A DNA stretch of 64,000 nt from Pedobacter westerhofensis (GTDB taxonomy: Bacteria > Bacteroidota > Bacteroidia > Sphingobacteriales > Sphingobacteriaceae). The translations under genes and the position numbers were made by a program. The stretch covers positions 124,001-188,000 of the forward strand of contig NZ_FXTN01000010.1 in NCBI RefSeq assembly GCF_900182595.1, given 5' to 3'. Of this stretch, positions 26,628 to 36,089 are shown piece after piece. Position 1 is the stretch's first letter; each line of letters begins with the position of its first letter. Under the pieces are notes generated by a model. That model made no database searches, had not been told where the DNA came from, and saw only the letters and a program-made list of their open reading frames with translations.

Positions 26628-29486
26628 ATGAAAACATCATTTCTAATTTGTACTGTATTCCTGCTGCTCGGCAACAGTTCGCAGCTCCTGGCTGCAGATG
26701 ACCATTCCTATGTTTCATCAAAAGGTGGAAAAGGTTATTTTCAGCTTGCCGGCGAAGGCAGGCAAACCTCTTTGCAGGTAAGCAAACAGGATTTTCCGGG
26801 CGTAATCCTTGCGGCGAAAAACCTGCAGGCAGACCTGAAAATGGTCAGCGGCGAAGCGGGCCTCCTGCTCACTGCAGGTATGGCAAAAACAAGAACAGTA
26901 GTGATCATCGGCACCCTGGGCAAAAGCCCGGAGATTGACCAGCTGGTAAAAGACAAAAAACTTTCTGTCAGCACTATCACAGGCAAATGGGAAAGCTTTA
27001 TCATTCAAACCGTAGATCATCCTTCAGCCGGAATAGACCAGGCACTGGTCATTGCCGGAAGTGATAAACGGGGAACAATCTTTGGCATTTATGACCTCTC
27101 CTCAAAAATAGGTATATCTCCATGGTACTGGTGGGCCGATGTCCCGGTGGTCAAACAAAAAGAACTATATATCCTTCCCGGGGAACATACCTTAGGAAGC
27201 CCTGCGGTTAAATACCGGGGAATATTCCTGAATGATGAAGCCCCTGCACTTTCCGGCTGGACAAAAGAGAAATTCGGTGGCTTTAACCATCAGTTTTACG
27301 CCCACGTTTTTGAGCTGATCCTCAGGCTCAAAGGAAATTACCTGTGGCCAGCCATGTGGGGAAACGCCTTTTATGATGATGATCCGATGAATGCACCGCT
27401 GGCCGATGAATATGGCGTGGTGATTGGCAGCTCTCATCACGAGCCGCTGATGCGGGCGCATGACGAATGGCGAAGATATGGCAACAAGGGCGCATGGAAT
27501 TACAGCAGCAATGCCGCATCCTTAAAATCCTTTTGGGAAACGGGGATCCGCAGAATGGGCCAGAACGAAAGTATCGTCACCGTAGGCATGAGGGGTGACG
27601 GTGATGAGCCTATGTCTGAAGGCAGCAACATCGCCCTGCTGGAAAAGATCGTGAAAGACCAGCGGCAGATCATTGCAGAGGTCACCAAAAAAGATATTAC
27701 CGCTACACCGCAGCTCTGGGCGCTGTACAAAGAGGTACAGGAATACTACGACAAGGGAATGCGGGTACCGGATGATATTACCCTGCTCTTATGCGATGAT
27801 AACTGGGGAAATATCAGAAAACTGCCCAAACTGACAGATAAGCCCAGAACAGGGGGATATGGGATTTACTATCATTTCGACTATGTGGGCGATCCAAGAA
27901 ATTACAAATGGCTCAATACCAACCCGCTCCCAAGGATACAGGAACAAATGAACCTGGCCTATGAGTATGGTGCAAAACAGATCTGGATTGTCAACGTAGG
28001 CGATCTGAAGCCAATGGAGTTTCCTATTGAATTTTTTCTTGACTACGCCTGGGCACCAGAAAAATGGCCTGCGGACAAACTGGAGGATTACACGGTACGC
28101 TGGGCAGAAAAGCAATTTGGTAAAACCCATGCCAGACAGATTGCATCCATCCTTTCCAGGTATTTAAAATATAGCTCATCGAGGAAGCCAGAATTGCTGG
28201 ATGAACATACCTACAGCCTCATCAACTATAAAGAATTTGAACATGTGATCACTGCATACAACCAACTTGAAGCAGATGCTGCGGCAATATCCAAATTGAT
28301 ACCGGCCAATGCCAGAGATGCCTATTACCAGCTGGTCTTACACCCGGTACTGGCCTATGCCAATCTGAACAGGCTGTATTATGCTGTGGCGCAAAACAAA
28401 CTGTATGCCAGCCAGGGAAGATCTGCCACCAACCTGCTTGCTGCCAAAGCAAAGCGCTTATACGCAAATGACCAGGCCATCACAGATTACTACAATACCA
28501 AACTGTCAGGCGGCAAATGGAACCACATGATGGACCAAACCCATATCGGTTACACGTACTGGCAACAGCCCGAAAGCAATAAAATGCCCCAAACCACAGA
28601 GATCGTTCTTCCGGAAACAGCAGCAATGGGCGTAGCTGTAGCAGGATCTGAAGACTGGTTCCCTCAAAGAGCGCAAGCTCTCCTGCTTCCTGTTTTATAC
28701 CGGCAGGATACGGCATCCAGCTATATAGAAATTTTTAACAGGGGCAAAAAAGCATTCCGGTATACGGCTGTGTCTGCAAAAAGCTGGTTAACAGTGAGCA
28801 AGCCCAAAGGATTAATCACTGCACAGGAAAGATTACTGGTGAGAGCAGATTTCTCTAAAGCCCCCAAAGGTACATCTGCCGTCCCTATTGTCATTACAGC
28901 AGAAAACGGAGAAAACGTGACCGTTATGGCCAGGGTATCCAACACCTCAGCAAAAGGCATAAAAGGATTTCTGGAAGAAAACGGGTATATCTCTATTGCT
29001 GCGGAACATTTTACCAGAGCGGTTGCTGATCAGGATGTAAGCTGGAAAATACTGCCTGATCATGGCAGAACTGGGAGCGCAGTAACCGCCTGGCCAGTAA
29101 CGGCGGCTATGCGTAAAATCGATAAGGATAGCCCCAGGTTAGAATATACAATCAATATCAACAAGGCAGACACCATAAATATCAGCACTTACCTGTCGCC
29201 GACACTTGATTTTACCAATACCAAAGGATTGTTTTATGCGATTTCGATTGATGATGAAAAACCTCAGCTGATCAATATCAATGAAGTGAAAGATAGAAGC
29301 TGGGCTACTGATGTAGCAGAGAACATTAAAATCCTAAAATCCGCACACCCGGTTAAAGGTGCCGGGACACATACCTTAAAATTCTGGATGGTCAGTCCGG
29401 GAGTAGTATTGCAAAAGATTGTCATAGAAACAAAGAAAATCCCGTACAGCTACCTTGGGCCACCGGAAAGTCCCATGCTGAAATAG
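26628..29486 (+). CDS. GH115 alpha-glucuronidase
   Basis: 952 residues with a signal peptide (LICTVFLLLGNSSQLLA). Family features are GTIFGIYDLSSKIGISPWYWW, KYRGIFLNDEAPALSGW, LILRLKGNYLWPAMWGNAF, VVIGSSHHEPLMRAHDEW and VGMRGDGDEPMSEG. These form the core barrel; a beta-sandwich with GFLEENGYISIAAEHF follows. GH115 enzymes remove 4-O-methyl-glucuronic acid, including from internal xylose units of glucuronoxylan. It is translated 3 bp after GH10. The released uronate explains the uxuA/SDR genes in the same locus. Confidence 0.95.
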   Translation: MKTSFLICTVFLLLGNSSQLLAADDHSYVSSKGGKGYFQLAGEGRQTSLQVSKQDFPGVILAAKNLQADLKMVSGEAGLLLTAGMAKTRTVVIIGTLGKSPEIDQLVKDKKLSVSTITGKWESFIIQTVDHPSAGIDQALVIAGSDKRGTIFGIYDLSSKIGISPWYWWADVPVVKQKELYILPGEHTLGSPAVKYRGIFLNDEAPALSGWTKEKFGGFNHQFYAHVFELILRLKGNYLWPAMWGNAFYDDDPMNAPLADEYGVVIGSSHHEPLMRAHDEWRRYGNKGAWNYSSNAASLKSFWETGIRRMGQNESIVTVGMRGDGDEPMSEGSNIALLEKIVKDQRQIIAEVTKKDITATPQLWALYKEVQEYYDKGMRVPDDITLLLCDDNWGNIRKLPKLTDKPRTGGYGIYYHFDYVGDPRNYKWLNTNPLPRIQEQMNLAYEYGAKQIWIVNVGDLKPMEFPIEFFLDYAWAPEKWPADKLEDYTVRWAEKQFGKTHARQIASILSRYLKYSSSRKPELLDEHTYSLINYKEFEHVITAYNQLEADAAAISKLIPANARDAYYQLVLHPVLAYANLNRLYYAVAQNKLYASQGRSATNLLAAKAKRLYANDQAITDYYNTKLSGGKWNHMMDQTHIGYTYWQQPESNKMPQTTEIVLPETAAMGVAVAGSEDWFPQRAQALLLPVLYRQDTASSYIEIFNRGKKAFRYTAVSAKSWLTVSKPKGLITAQERLLVRADFSKAPKGTSAVPIVITAENGENVTVMARVSNTSAKGIKGFLEENGYISIAAEHFTRAVADQDVSWKILPDHGRTGSAVTAWPVTAAMRKIDKDSPRLEYTININKADTINISTYLSPTLDFTNTKGLFYAISIDDEKPQLININEVKDRSWATDVAENIKILKSAHPVKGAGTHTLKFWMVSPGVVLQKIVIETKKIPYSYLGPPESPMLK

Positions 29487-29925
29487 AAGACATCTTATGC
29501 TAGCCTTTGCCTATCAAATCAACCTCCAGTTTCAACCTGATGGTAACGCAATGCCTCGTGTTCAGAAGCTTGTACCCCGCTGTATTCTAACACGTGCTAA
29601 CCACAGTTTAGAACAAGCCCCTTTTGGGTAAACTCAGTTGCAATAGCTATAGTTAAGAACAAAGCCCCTCAGTCCGTAAACTGAGGGGCCTTTGCACTCA
29701 TTTGTGTGTGACAAATTATTTAACCTATTTATTCAGAATCCTCATTATACATTCTATACATAGGCTGTATCCCCGTCCTCCTTAAACACCACATTAACAG
29801 AGGACAATAACAAAACACACCAAAGGAATAAAGCATATCCATAAGTCGTATGCAACGATTCTGAATCCTAACCTGATCATAAAACGCAGGTATTCATCAA
29901 AACGCTACAACCTGATAAATTATAT
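29487..29925. other. intergenic region between convergent GH115 and sdhB genes
   Basis: 439 bp with no supported gene. The only structure I see is the hairpin at 29664-29689. Confidence 0.5.
29664..29689. terminator. hairpin terminator between convergent operons
   Basis: Perfect 9-bp stem GCCCCTCAG / CTGAGGGGC with an 8-nt loop. On the minus strand it is followed by TTTGTTCTTAA and on the plus strand by CTTTGC, so it may serve both directions, better on the minus strand. Confidence 0.6.
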
Positions 29926-30672
29926 TTAATCTTTTAACAAGGCCGCTTTGGTATGCTCCCAGTTCATCCTGGCAATATTCAATACTGATATTCCCTGCGG
30001 GCATTTCACTTCACAGGCTTCGGTGTTGCTGCAATGACCAAAGCCCTCGGCATCCATTCTGGCTACCATCGTTAACACTCTTTTGGCAGCTTCCTTTTTA
30101 CCCTGCGGCATTTTTGCAAGATGAGAGATCTTCGCAGAAGTAAACAGTGCAGCGCTTGAATTTTTACAGGTGGCCACACATGCGCCACAGCCAATACATG
30201 CCGCGGAGTCAAAAGCAGACTCTGCGTCCTCATGTGTGATCAGCAAAGTATTTGCTTCTGCAGGCTGTCCGGTATTTGCAGAGATGAAGCCGCCCGAGCG
30301 GATAATCCGGTCAAATGCAGAACGGTCAATTTTCAGGTCCCGCTTAACCGGGAAAGCCCGGGCCCTGAATGGCTCTACATAAATTGTAGCCCCGTCCTCA
30401 AACTCCCGCATATGGAGCTGGCAGGCTGTTAATCCCGCCACCGGGCCATGTGCCTGCCCATTGATCATCATCCCACAGGCTCCGCAGATCCCCTCGCGGC
30501 AGTCGTGGTCAAACTCTACAGGAAATTCTCCTTTCAGGATCAGCTGTTCATTCAGCGTATCCATCATTTCAAGGAAAGACATATGCTGGTCTACTTCGTC
30601 CAGATCATAATCTACCAGTTGCCCTTCGGCCAAAACGTCTTTCTGACGCCATATTTTGAGATGTATCTTCAT
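29926..30672 (-). CDS. sdhB: succinate dehydrogenase / fumarate reductase iron-sulfur subunit
   Basis: 248 residues with ligands for three clusters: [2Fe-2S] in CREGICGACGMMING with a further Cys in LTACQLHM, [4Fe-4S] in CIGCGACVATC, and the later clusters completed by CSNTEACEVKCPQGI. The subunit carries electrons from the flavoprotein to the membrane cytochrome. It is 5 bp after sdhA and last in the porin-DASS-sdhCAB run. The direction (succinate oxidation or fumarate reduction) is not decided by the sequence. Confidence 0.95.
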   Translation of the reverse strand: MKIHLKIWRQKDVLAEGQLVDYDLDEVDQHMSFLEMMDTLNEQLILKGEFPVEFDHDCREGICGACGMMINGQAHGPVAGLTACQLHMREFEDGATIYVEPFRARAFPVKRDLKIDRSAFDRIIRSGGFISANTGQPAEANTLLITHEDAESAFDSAACIGCGACVATCKNSSAALFTSAKISHLAKMPQGKKEAAKRVLTMVARMDAEGFGHCSNTEACEVKCPQGISVLNIARMNWEHTKAALLKD

Positions 30673-30677
30673 GGTTC

Positions 30678-32594
30678 CTAAGTATAACTTCTAACAGATA
30701 AATTGATAAATTCGAATACCAAAGGTTCAGGATGTAAAACCGGGGGTTGATCGGCGCCAGTCCATTCCCAGGCTGATACGTAGCAAAACTCCTCGTCGTT
30801 CCTCAGCGCTTCGCCCTCTGCCGTCTGGTACTCTTCCCTGAAATGTGCCCCACAGGATTCTTCGCGGCTGAGCGCATCATGGCACATCAGTTCTGCGATT
30901 TCCAGATAATCAGCCACCCGGCCTGCTTTTTCCAGCTCAGCATTAATCTCGCCGGCAGTACCAGGCACAATCAGTTGTGTGTAAAAATCCTTGCGCAGCT
31001 GCTGAATGCCTGTGATGGCCGCATTTAATCCTCCGGCCGAACGTGACAGCCCGCATTTATCGTAAAGCATCTTGCCCAGTTCTTTATGGAAATGATCCGC
31101 AGTTTTTGTCCCCCGGATGGCCAGCAGCCTGTTCAGCTGTTCATTCACCTGTTTTTCTGCAATCTCAAACTGAGGATGGTTTACCGTAGCTTTTTCGCCT
31201 TTTAGTTCCCCGGCCAGATAATTTGCAATGGTATAGGGAAGAATAAAATAACCATCCACACAAGCCTGCAGCAATGAATTTGCACCAAGTCTGTTGGCCC
31301 CATGATCTGCGAAATTAGCTTCGCCAACCGCAAAAAGGCCCGGGATGGTCGTCATCAGCTCATAGTCTACCCACAGCCCACCCATAGAAAAGTGGGCTGC
31401 CGGCGAGATCTTCATCGGCGCGGCATAGGCATCATCAGCAGTAATCTTTTTATACATCGAAAAAAGGTTCCCGTATTTCTCTTTTACCTTTTCCATGCCC
31501 TGCTCTTTGATGGCCCTGGAGAAATCCAGGTACACGGCATTCTGCTTCGCGCCAACACCAAATCCAGCGTCAATCCGTTCTTTGGCAGCCCGTGATGAGA
31601 TATCCCGGGGTGCAAGGTTCCCGAAAGAGGGATAACGCCGTTCCAGGTAGTAGTCACGCTCTTCCTCTGGAATATCATTTGCAGCGCGCTTTTCATCTGC
31701 AAGCTTTGGCACCCAGATACGCCCGTCGTTCCGCAGTGATTCAGACATCAGGGTTAATTTAGACTGATAGTCCCCTGCCTGTGGTAAACACGTTGGATGT
31801 ATCTGCGTCCAGCTCGGGCAGGCCATCAATGCGCCTTTTTTATGTGCCCTCCAGATTGCAGAGCCGTTACAGCCCATGGCCAAAGTAGACAGGTAATAGA
31901 TCTTGCCAAATCCGCCGGTGGCGATCACTACGGCCTCAGCTGCATAACGTTCAATGTTACCGGTATCCAGGTTCCGCGCAATAATACCTTTTGCCTTGCC
32001 ATCTATCAACACCAGGTCCAGCATTTCATGCCTGGCATACAGGGCAACCTTTCCAAGTTCAACCTGCCTCATGAGCGACTGGTAAGCGCCCAGCAGTAAC
32101 TGCTGACCGGTTTGTCCGCGTGCATAAAAAGTACGGCTTACTTGCACACCGCCAAATGAGCGGTTGCTCAGATAGCCGCCATACTCCCTTGCAAAAGGCA
32201 CGCCCTGTGCAACCGCCTGGTCTATCAGGCTCAGTGAGCATTCTGCCAAACGGTAAACATTGGCTTCACGGGCCCTGAAATCGCCCCCTTTAAGGGTATC
32301 GTAGAACATTCTGAACACAGAATCTCCGTCGTTCTGATAATTCTTTGCCGCGTTTACCCCGCCCTGGGCAGCAACTGAATGTGCCCTTCTGGCAGAATCC
32401 TGAAAGCAAAAAGACTGCACCGGATAACCCTGTTCAGCCAGTGATGCCGCCGCAGAGGCGCCGGAAAGGCCGGTACCTATCACAATTACCGGCAGTTTCT
32501 TACGGTTTGCAGGATTAACCAGTTTAGCATGGGCCTTATAAAAACTCCATTTATCTTCCAGTGGCCCTTCCGGGATTTTAGCATCTAATTCCAT
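30678..32594 (-). CDS. sdhA: succinate dehydrogenase / fumarate reductase flavoprotein subunit
   Basis: 638 residues. The N-terminal FAD-binding motif is VIVIGTGLSGASAAASLAEQG, and the covalent-FAD histidine lies in RRAHSVAAQGGVNAA. Substrate region HPTCLPQAGDYQSKLTLMSE and the capping-domain and C-terminal REESCGAHFREEYQTAEGEA motifs are conserved. It oxidises succinate to fumarate or the reverse. Its ATG lies inside sdhC (10-bp overlap) and sdhB follows after 5 bp. It is of the Bacteroidota type with a single cytochrome b partner. Confidence 0.95.
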   Translation of the reverse strand: MELDAKIPEGPLEDKWSFYKAHAKLVNPANRKKLPVIVIGTGLSGASAAASLAEQGYPVQSFCFQDSARRAHSVAAQGGVNAAKNYQNDGDSVFRMFYDTLKGGDFRAREANVYRLAECSLSLIDQAVAQGVPFAREYGGYLSNRSFGGVQVSRTFYARGQTGQQLLLGAYQSLMRQVELGKVALYARHEMLDLVLIDGKAKGIIARNLDTGNIERYAAEAVVIATGGFGKIYYLSTLAMGCNGSAIWRAHKKGALMACPSWTQIHPTCLPQAGDYQSKLTLMSESLRNDGRIWVPKLADEKRAANDIPEEERDYYLERRYPSFGNLAPRDISSRAAKERIDAGFGVGAKQNAVYLDFSRAIKEQGMEKVKEKYGNLFSMYKKITADDAYAAPMKISPAAHFSMGGLWVDYELMTTIPGLFAVGEANFADHGANRLGANSLLQACVDGYFILPYTIANYLAGELKGEKATVNHPQFEIAEKQVNEQLNRLLAIRGTKTADHFHKELGKMLYDKCGLSRSAGGLNAAITGIQQLRKDFYTQLIVPGTAGEINAELEKAGRVADYLEIAELMCHDALSREESCGAHFREEYQTAEGEALRNDEEFCYVSAWEWTGADQPPVLHPEPLVFEFINLSVRSYT

Positions 32595-33265
32595 AATCCA
32601 AAATGAGTGAGGTGAACATAAACGGGAATAATCGAAAATCCTATTGTAATGGCGTAACTGTATATCAGCCCAAAAATTTGTACATAACCGGCATATCGCG
32701 GATGGTATAAGCCGAGTGTCCTCACCGCGCTTTTAAAACCATGCAGCAGATGATACCCCAGGGCAAGCATTGCAAAAACATACAACAGTACGTACCACCA
32801 TGATTTAAAGGCGTAGATGACCACCACATACAGGTTTTTGTAACCCTCTTTGTCTTTGGGCACTGTACCAAACTTATAGAGGTACCAGAAATCCTTGAAA
32901 TGTATAATCAGGAAAATCAGCAGGATGCTTCCCAGGATGCCCATATTTCTTGAATACCATTTGCTCACCTGTTTACGGTCATCATATGCATATTTTGAAA
33001 CAGCTTTTTTGTTCCGGATGGTAATCACTAACGCATCCACCGCATGTGCAACCAGCGAAAAGTACAGCACATACGAGATCATCATGATAAAGATATTGCC
33101 CGACAGCAAGTCTGAATAATAGTTAAAACTTCCTTCTGCGCGTTCGGGAGGCAACAACAGCTGCAGGTTTCCCAGCAGATGGATCACCAGGAAAAAACAG
33201 AGGAAGAGTCCCGTGAGGGCCATCAGGTTTTTCCGTGAAAGTGTACTGCTTAAAATGGTTTTCAT
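32585..33265 (-). CDS. sdhC: succinate dehydrogenase cytochrome b subunit
   Basis: 226 residues with five predicted membrane helices and the helix-borne histidines of the two-heme B. subtilis/Wolinella type (FFLVIHLLGNLQ, LVAHAVDALVI, IHFKDFWYLY, LGYHLLHGF). It anchors complex II and passes electrons to menaquinone. It overlaps sdhA by 10 bp and starts 60 bp after the dicarboxylate transporter gene. Confidence 0.92.
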   Translation of the reverse strand: MKTILSSTLSRKNLMALTGLFLCFFLVIHLLGNLQLLLPPERAEGSFNYYSDLLSGNIFIMMISYVLYFSLVAHAVDALVITIRNKKAVSKYAYDDRKQVSKWYSRNMGILGSILLIFLIIHFKDFWYLYKFGTVPKDKEGYKNLYVVVIYAFKSWWYVLLYVFAMLALGYHLLHGFKSAVRTLGLYHPRYAGYVQIFGLIYSYAITIGFSIIPVYVHLTHFGLWN

Positions 33266-33325
33266 ATTGATTGAATAAGTGAATTTATTTGACGCCCAGT
33301 GCGGGTGGCTCCAGGTTATGTAGTA

Positions 33326-34801
33326 TTAATATACCCCTGTAACCTTCCACCACAGACCACCCAGACCCATCCAGATCACCAGCAGGGCGATGCCGATCAC
33401 CAGACCTATACTCCACCAGTGCTTCACGTCAACGTAACCGCTTCCAAAAAACACAGGTGCGGGACCATGTGCATAATGCGTGATCGTTCCATATAATGAC
33501 CCTGTAAATCCAAGCATCAGCGCCAGCAGCAAGGGTGGAACACCCATGGCTACACCTACAGCCAGCAAAGCTGCATACATAGCAGCCACATGGGCTGTTG
33601 CACTGGCAAATAAGTAGTGGCTCAGAAAATAAACAACCACAATAATTGGAAAAGCGATCGACCATGATAATCCCAGCAACTGGGTCTGGATCAGGTGACC
33701 GAACCAGGGAATAAAGCCCAGTTCATTTAGTGAACCGGCCATCATTACCAGCGTTGCAAACCATACAATGGTGTCCCATGCCCCTTTTTCCGCTTTCACA
33801 TCTTCCCATGTCAGCACTTGAGTGAGCAAAAGGATAGACAGGCCAATAAAGGCTGTAGTAGTTGCATCAATCTTAAACATATCTCCCGTTACCCACAGTA
33901 CCAACAGGATCACAAAGGCAAGCAGCATCAGCCATTCGTTCTTCGTGATTGCTCCCATTTCCTTTAATTTTTCTGTGGCCATAGCCGGAGCTTCTGGTGT
34001 TTTCTTTAGCTCAGGAGGATAAATTTTATATAACAGAAAAGGGATAATGATCATAGAGGCCAGTCCGGGCACAATAGCCGCCCAGAACCAGGACATCCAG
34101 CTGAAATGAATCCCCATGTCTGCTGCAAACTTCTGGCACATCGGGTTACTCGCCGTTCCGGTAAGGAATATCGCCGATGTGATCAGGTTCATGTAATAAC
34201 TGTTCAGCGTAAGATATGATCCTACCTTGTGGTGAGTTTCGGGCTTATCGGGCATTGAGCCAAGGCTCATCGACATCGATTTCATGATCGGGTAAATGAT
34301 CCCTCCGCCTCTGGCGGTATTGCTCGGTATCGCAGGTGCGAGAATTAAATCTGCGGCGCCTAAACTGTAGGCCAGTCCCAACGGACTTTTACCAAACAGT
34401 TTGATGAAGATATAGGCAATCCTGCTGCCCAGACCTGTCTTGATAAAGCCACGGGCGATAAAGAAACTGATCCCGATCAGCCAGATCACCTTATCGCCAA
34501 AACTGCGCAGTGCGAGGGTAATAGACTTAGCGGGGTTCCCGGGTGCCAGCACACCGGTGACAGCTACCAGTGCAATAGCAATCATACACAATGTGCCCAT
34601 ACTTGCGGCCTTCAGGATAATACCGATAATGGTAGCCAGAAAGATAGCCAGCAGATGCCATGCATCGGGCTTCACACCCTCAGGTGGAGGAATAAACCAG
34701 ATGATCAGGCCTATAGCCACTGTAATCAATAATGGCACCAGCTGAATTTCTTTAGCGGGGGATGGCAGGGCCTTAACCGCTGCTGTTGGATTGGCTTTCA
34801 T
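33326..34801 (-). CDS. DASS/SLC13-family dicarboxylate transporter
   Basis: 491 residues, about 12 hydrophobic segments. The two SNT-type motifs of this family are visible in APAIPSNTARGGGIIYP and IFLTGTASNPMCQK. Members move C4 or C5 dicarboxylates such as succinate, malate or 2-oxoglutarate across the inner membrane, with Na+ or in exchange. It lies 14 bp after the porin gene and 60 bp before sdhC. That placement suggests it supplies succinate or removes fumarate or malate for complex II. An exchanger of the plastid DiT1/CitT kind is equally possible. Confidence 0.88.
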   Translation of the reverse strand: MKANPTAAVKALPSPAKEIQLVPLLITVAIGLIIWFIPPPEGVKPDAWHLLAIFLATIIGIILKAASMGTLCMIAIALVAVTGVLAPGNPAKSITLALRSFGDKVIWLIGISFFIARGFIKTGLGSRIAYIFIKLFGKSPLGLAYSLGAADLILAPAIPSNTARGGGIIYPIMKSMSMSLGSMPDKPETHHKVGSYLTLNSYYMNLITSAIFLTGTASNPMCQKFAADMGIHFSWMSWFWAAIVPGLASMIIIPFLLYKIYPPELKKTPEAPAMATEKLKEMGAITKNEWLMLLAFVILLVLWVTGDMFKIDATTTAFIGLSILLLTQVLTWEDVKAEKGAWDTIVWFATLVMMAGSLNELGFIPWFGHLIQTQLLGLSWSIAFPIIVVVYFLSHYLFASATAHVAAMYAALLAVGVAMGVPPLLLALMLGFTGSLYGTITHYAHGPAPVFFGSGYVDVKHWWSIGLVIGIALLVIWMGLGGLWWKVTGVY

Positions 34802-34815
34802 GAGAATTCGTTTAA

Positions 34816-35937
34816 TTATAATCTTGACTGTACCTGCAGCACGAAGAGCTGGTTATCGTACTGGGTAGTACCTACTATATTTTTCTTGTAATGATCAATG
34901 TTTACCCCAAACTGGATGCGGGCATTGTATGATTTAAGAAACTCTGCACCGATCATTGGCGTATAGGTTTGCCTTGGGTTGCTGGCATGCCTGAAATTGT
35001 TGTCGAAATATTCATACCTGCAGGAAAACTCCAGGGAACTTAGCCTGTGATAATTGATGGAGTACCTCAGGTTGGGCAGAAAATACATCCCCCACATTTG
35101 GTACAGCGACACGCCACCCACACGTTTGGCAGAATCAAGTCCGTAATACAGTGCGTGGTTATCCCCCTGTTTAAATTCAGTCTCAATTTCCATTTTCCAC
35201 TTTTTACACACCGGCAATACCATGGAGAGATCAACACCTGTAGCATACACATTGCTTCCCTGAACAGTTGCCAGACCACCATTTAAACCCAGGTTCATCT
35301 TCAGGCTCTTTATCAGTCCCAGTTCAACACGCGAAGAAAAGTGCTTTCCGTTATCGTTATCCATCGTCTGGTTCCTGCCATTCCCGTTTACTACAGAGAG
35401 TTCATATTTTACAGGTACTGCACCGGGCACTGCCCCATAAATACTTGCACCGATTTGGAAACTCTGCCAGCCATTGCTGCCAAATGCAGTATACTGGTTA
35501 GAATAATCCAGGGACTTGATCACGTCTACCGGATACATATCTTCCAGGCCAAAAGCAGGCCGGAACTGACCCATCTTTGCGTTAAGGTAAGGATTGAGCC
35601 TGTAGGTGATGTAGGCATTCTCAAGAACCTTATTTGCAGGATCACTTTTAAAATCAGCAAGATTAAGCAACAGGACTACATCTGTACGGTCGGATATTTT
35701 AGAGGTAAACTGCAGTCTGGCGCGCTTAATATCAAAATCATTGTATATGGCTTTGCCATTGGCATGCTGCAAGCCGTTTATATCAATGTCTTTATGGCTG
35801 CTAAATGCATATCTGGCCTGAAACAGGCCTTTCATTGTAATCTTCGCTTTGGTGGAGTCGGCTTTAGGAGTTTCCTGGCCTGCGACTTGTAAAATACTGA
35901 GAATGGCCGGTAGCAACAAGATTAAAAATCTTTTCAT
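34816..35937 (-). CDS. outer membrane porin (OprO/OprP-like)
   Basis: 373 residues from the ATG at 35937; an in-frame TTG five codons upstream is less likely. Signal peptide (FLILLLPAILSILQVAGQ), then a barrel with KAKITMKGLFQARYAFS, FDIKRARLQFTSKISDRTDVVLLLNL and the conserved LNAKMGQFRPAFGLE, which is typical of the phosphate-selective porin O/P family. In Bacteroidota such porins pass diverse small anions. As first gene before the dicarboxylate transporter it probably lets dicarboxylates through the outer membrane. Confidence 0.8.
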   Translation of the reverse strand: MKRFLILLLPAILSILQVAGQETPKADSTKAKITMKGLFQARYAFSSHKDIDINGLQHANGKAIYNDFDIKRARLQFTSKISDRTDVVLLLNLADFKSDPANKVLENAYITYRLNPYLNAKMGQFRPAFGLEDMYPVDVIKSLDYSNQYTAFGSNGWQSFQIGASIYGAVPGAVPVKYELSVVNGNGRNQTMDNDNGKHFSSRVELGLIKSLKMNLGLNGGLATVQGSNVYATGVDLSMVLPVCKKWKMEIETEFKQGDNHALYYGLDSAKRVGGVSLYQMWGMYFLPNLRYSINYHRLSSLEFSCRYEYFDNNFRHASNPRQTYTPMIGAEFLKSYNARIQFGVNIDHYKKNIVGTTQYDNQLFVLQVQSRL

Positions 35938-36089
35938 AGATGAGTATTTCAATATAAAACAGACTAATCCAGCCTGTTTTGATTACTCAAAGATGATTGA
36001 TATTACTGCGCGAATTGATGTTTCAAATCATCAGCAAAAATGATCGTCGTCACATATTCGCAAATGTTGTGCATTATTCTGAAAATGTA

